This document shows positions 13,672 through 14,879 of a stretch of 14,879 nt of DNA, piece after piece. The notes beneath the pieces were generated by a model, which worked only from the letters and a program-made list of their open reading frames with translations, was not told the DNA's origin and searched no databases. Source of the DNA: NVQY01 sp047639325 (GTDB lineage: Bacteria; Pseudomonadota; Alphaproteobacteria; Rhodobacterales; Rhodobacteraceae); NCBI GenBank assembly GCA_047639325.1, contig JBLINN010000076.1, positions 1 through 14,879 of the forward strand. The letters are read 5' to 3'. The stretch's first letter is position 1. Each line of letters opens with the position of its first letter. The translations under genes were made by a program, and so were the position numbers.

Positions 13672-14378
13672 TGCGGATTGCGATGTGGTCCGGCCCGCGC
13701 AACTTGTCGACGGCGATGATGTACAGCTTTGCCGCGCGCGGCGATTGCGCGGTCCGGGACGAGCCGTTTTACGCGGCCTATCTGAAACAAACCGGCTTGC
13801 CGCACCCAATGGCAGATGAGATTATCGCCGCACATGAAAGCGATCCGGCGCAGGTGGCGGTGGCCTGTTCAGGCCCTATTCCAGGGGGAAAGCCGCATTT
13901 TTACCTGAAACTGATGCCACATCAGATGTTGGACGGGATGCCAATGGACTGGGCAGAGGCCTGTGTTCATGTTCACTTGATCCGGCATCCGGCGCGGGTG
14001 ATTGCCAGCTACGGCGCTAAACGTGCGGATCAGACATTGGACGATATCGGATTTGCGCAGCAGATGGATCTGTATAATCGGCTGGGCGGGGTGATCGTCG
14101 ACAGCCAGGATATTCGCGAAAACCCGGATGCGATGATGCGGGCCCTATGCGCCGAAATCGGGCTGCCGTTTACAACGGACATGCTGACTTGGCCCGCTGG
14201 TGGGCTGACCGAAGACGGCGTATGGGCGCGGCATTGGTATGGAGCCGTGCACAAAAGCACCGGGTTTGCGGGGGCCGAAGGGCCCTTGCCTGCCTTGACC
14301 GGGGCACTTCAAACCCTATGTGACGCCGCAATGCCTGCCTATCAGGCACTGCGAGACAAGGCGTTAAAACCGATGTAA
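13671..14378 (+). CDS. Sulfotransferase-like P-loop protein paired with the aminotransferase
   Basis: This 235-residue cytoplasmic protein looks like a small member of the sulfotransferase superfamily. MWSGPRNLSTAMMYSF (5-20) sits where sulfotransferases bind the 5'-phosphosulfate of PAPS, and VHLIRHPARVIASY (101-114) matches the 3'-phosphate-binding signature with Arg105 and Ser113. EPFYAAYLKQTG (31-42) and EDGVWARHWYGAVHKSTGF (181-199) appear characteristic of this subgroup. No signal peptide or membrane segment is seen. Whether it transfers sulfate, or uses the pocket otherwise, cannot be told from sequence. The start overlaps the aminotransferase stop by one base and has AGGA nine bases upstream. 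From memory, Arabidopsis has branched-chain-aminotransferase-like proteins in which a domain of this kind precedes an aminotransferase domain, which supports a joint role. It ends seven bases before the argG stop. Confidence 0.8.
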   Translation: MRIAMWSGPRNLSTAMMYSFAARGDCAVRDEPFYAAYLKQTGLPHPMADEIIAAHESDPAQVAVACSGPIPGGKPHFYLKLMPHQMLDGMPMDWAEACVHVHLIRHPARVIASYGAKRADQTLDDIGFAQQMDLYNRLGGVIVDSQDIRENPDAMMRALCAEIGLPFTTDMLTWPAGGLTEDGVWARHWYGAVHKSTGFAGAEGPLPALTGALQTLCDAAMPAYQALRDKALKPM

Positions 14379-14385
14379 CGCGGGC

Positions 14386-14879
14386 CTATCCCTTTAGCCG
14401 TTGATTTCGCATCGCAATCAGCCGCAGACGCAGGGCGTTCAGCTTGATGAACCCAGCGGCGTCTTTCTGGTCATAAGCGCCGGCGTCATCTTCGAACGTC
14501 ACATGCTCTTCGGAATATAGCGAATGGTCCGACCAACGGCCAACGCAGGTGGCGGACCCTTTGTACAACTTGATCCGCACGGTGCCGGTGACATGGGTCT
14601 GGCTGGCGTCGATGGCGGCCTGCAGCATTTCACGCTCGGGCGAATACCAGAAACCGTTATAGATCAGCTCAGCATATTTCGGCATCAGCTCGTCCTTCAG
14701 ATGCATCGCGCCGCGATCCATGGTGATGGATTCGATGCCGCGATGCGCCTCGAGCAGGACGGTACCGCCGGGAGTTTCATAGATGCCGCGGGATTTCATG
14801 CCGACAAACCGGCCTTCGACCAGATCCAGACGGCCAACGCCGTGCTTGCCGCCATATTCGTTCAGCTTGGTCAGAACGG
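14386..14879 (-). CDS. argG: Argininosuccinate synthase, C-terminal part (5' end beyond window)
   Basis: ArgG condenses citrulline and aspartate with ATP to argininosuccinate in arginine synthesis. The frame is open to the right edge, so the N-terminal ATP-binding part lies outside; 163 residues are visible of about 400. The edge reads LNEYGGKHGVGRLDLVEGRF, followed by VGMKSRGIYETPGGTVLLEAHRGIESITMD (cited by its GMKSRG and YETPGG motifs), all standard for the synthase domain. It closes with FIKLNALRLRLIAMRNQRLKG. The ATG near 14799 is the methionine of GMKSRG and not a start. The gene is convergent with the sulfotransferase-like gene, with seven bases between stops. Confidence 0.95.
   Translation of the reverse strand, partial: VLTKLNEYGGKHGVGRLDLVEGRFVGMKSRGIYETPGGTVLLEAHRGIESITMDRGAMHLKDELMPKYAELIYNGFWYSPEREMLQAAIDASQTHVTGTVRIKLYKGSATCVGRWSDHSLYSEEHVTFEDDAGAYDQKDAAGFIKLNALRLRLIAMRNQRLKG

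Noticed and set aside
14386..14799. Separate 137-residue gene starting at ATG 14799
   Set aside because: The frame continues upstream with conserved argininosuccinate synthase sequence to the window edge, so the ATG is internal to argG.
1..14879. Mobile element, phage, CRISPR array or defence system
   Set aside because: Every stretch is accounted for by recognised chromosomal genes and short gaps; no transposase, integrase, repeat array or composition break was seen.

Overview
The window looks like chromosomal core sequence from an alphaproteobacterium of the Rhodobacterales (Roseobacter group). This rests on recognisable protein wording (HemW, HrcA, MutS, ParB, malic enzyme), the gene order, moderately high GC, and a Rhodobacterales-style motif after grpE. 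I cannot name the genus. All fourteen genes are assigned to families, nothing suggests mobile DNA, and no tRNA, rRNA, CRISPR array or insertion sequence was seen. No gap between genes exceeds 145 bases.

Layout: (1) 3-2279, plus strand: end of rsmG, then parA and parB, a tightly packed origin-proximal segregation operon. (2) 2269-5097, minus strand: rph, rdgB, hemW and a DUF454 membrane protein, in that transcriptional order and overlapping or nearly touching. (3) 5213-6852, plus strand: hrcA and grpE, heat-shock repressor and nucleotide exchange factor, without dnaK, dnaJ or a CIRCE element nearby. (4) 6925-9558, minus: mutS. (5) 9696-11951, plus: maeB, a malic enzyme carrying a phosphotransacetylase-like tail. 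(6) 11957-12619, minus: an exported MsrA. (7) 12763-14378, plus: a class IV aminotransferase overlapping by one base with a small sulfotransferase-like P-loop protein. (8) 14386 to the right edge, minus: the C-terminal part of argG.

Most of the window is housekeeping. The part worth a second look is the aminotransferase/sulfotransferase-like pair. The aminotransferase appears to lack the glutamate that normally contacts the PLP ring nitrogen. As far as I recall, plants carry homologues of the two proteins fused into one chain in the opposite order, with no well-established function. The pair is divergent from msrA, and the space between holds a perfect TGTCAC-N6-GTGACA inverted repeat that could be an operator. 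Other points are a partial parS-like site inside mutS, promoter and ribosome-binding evidence that shortens the likely starts of hrcA, mutS and msrA, and several gene pairs that meet tail to tail with no room for a terminator.
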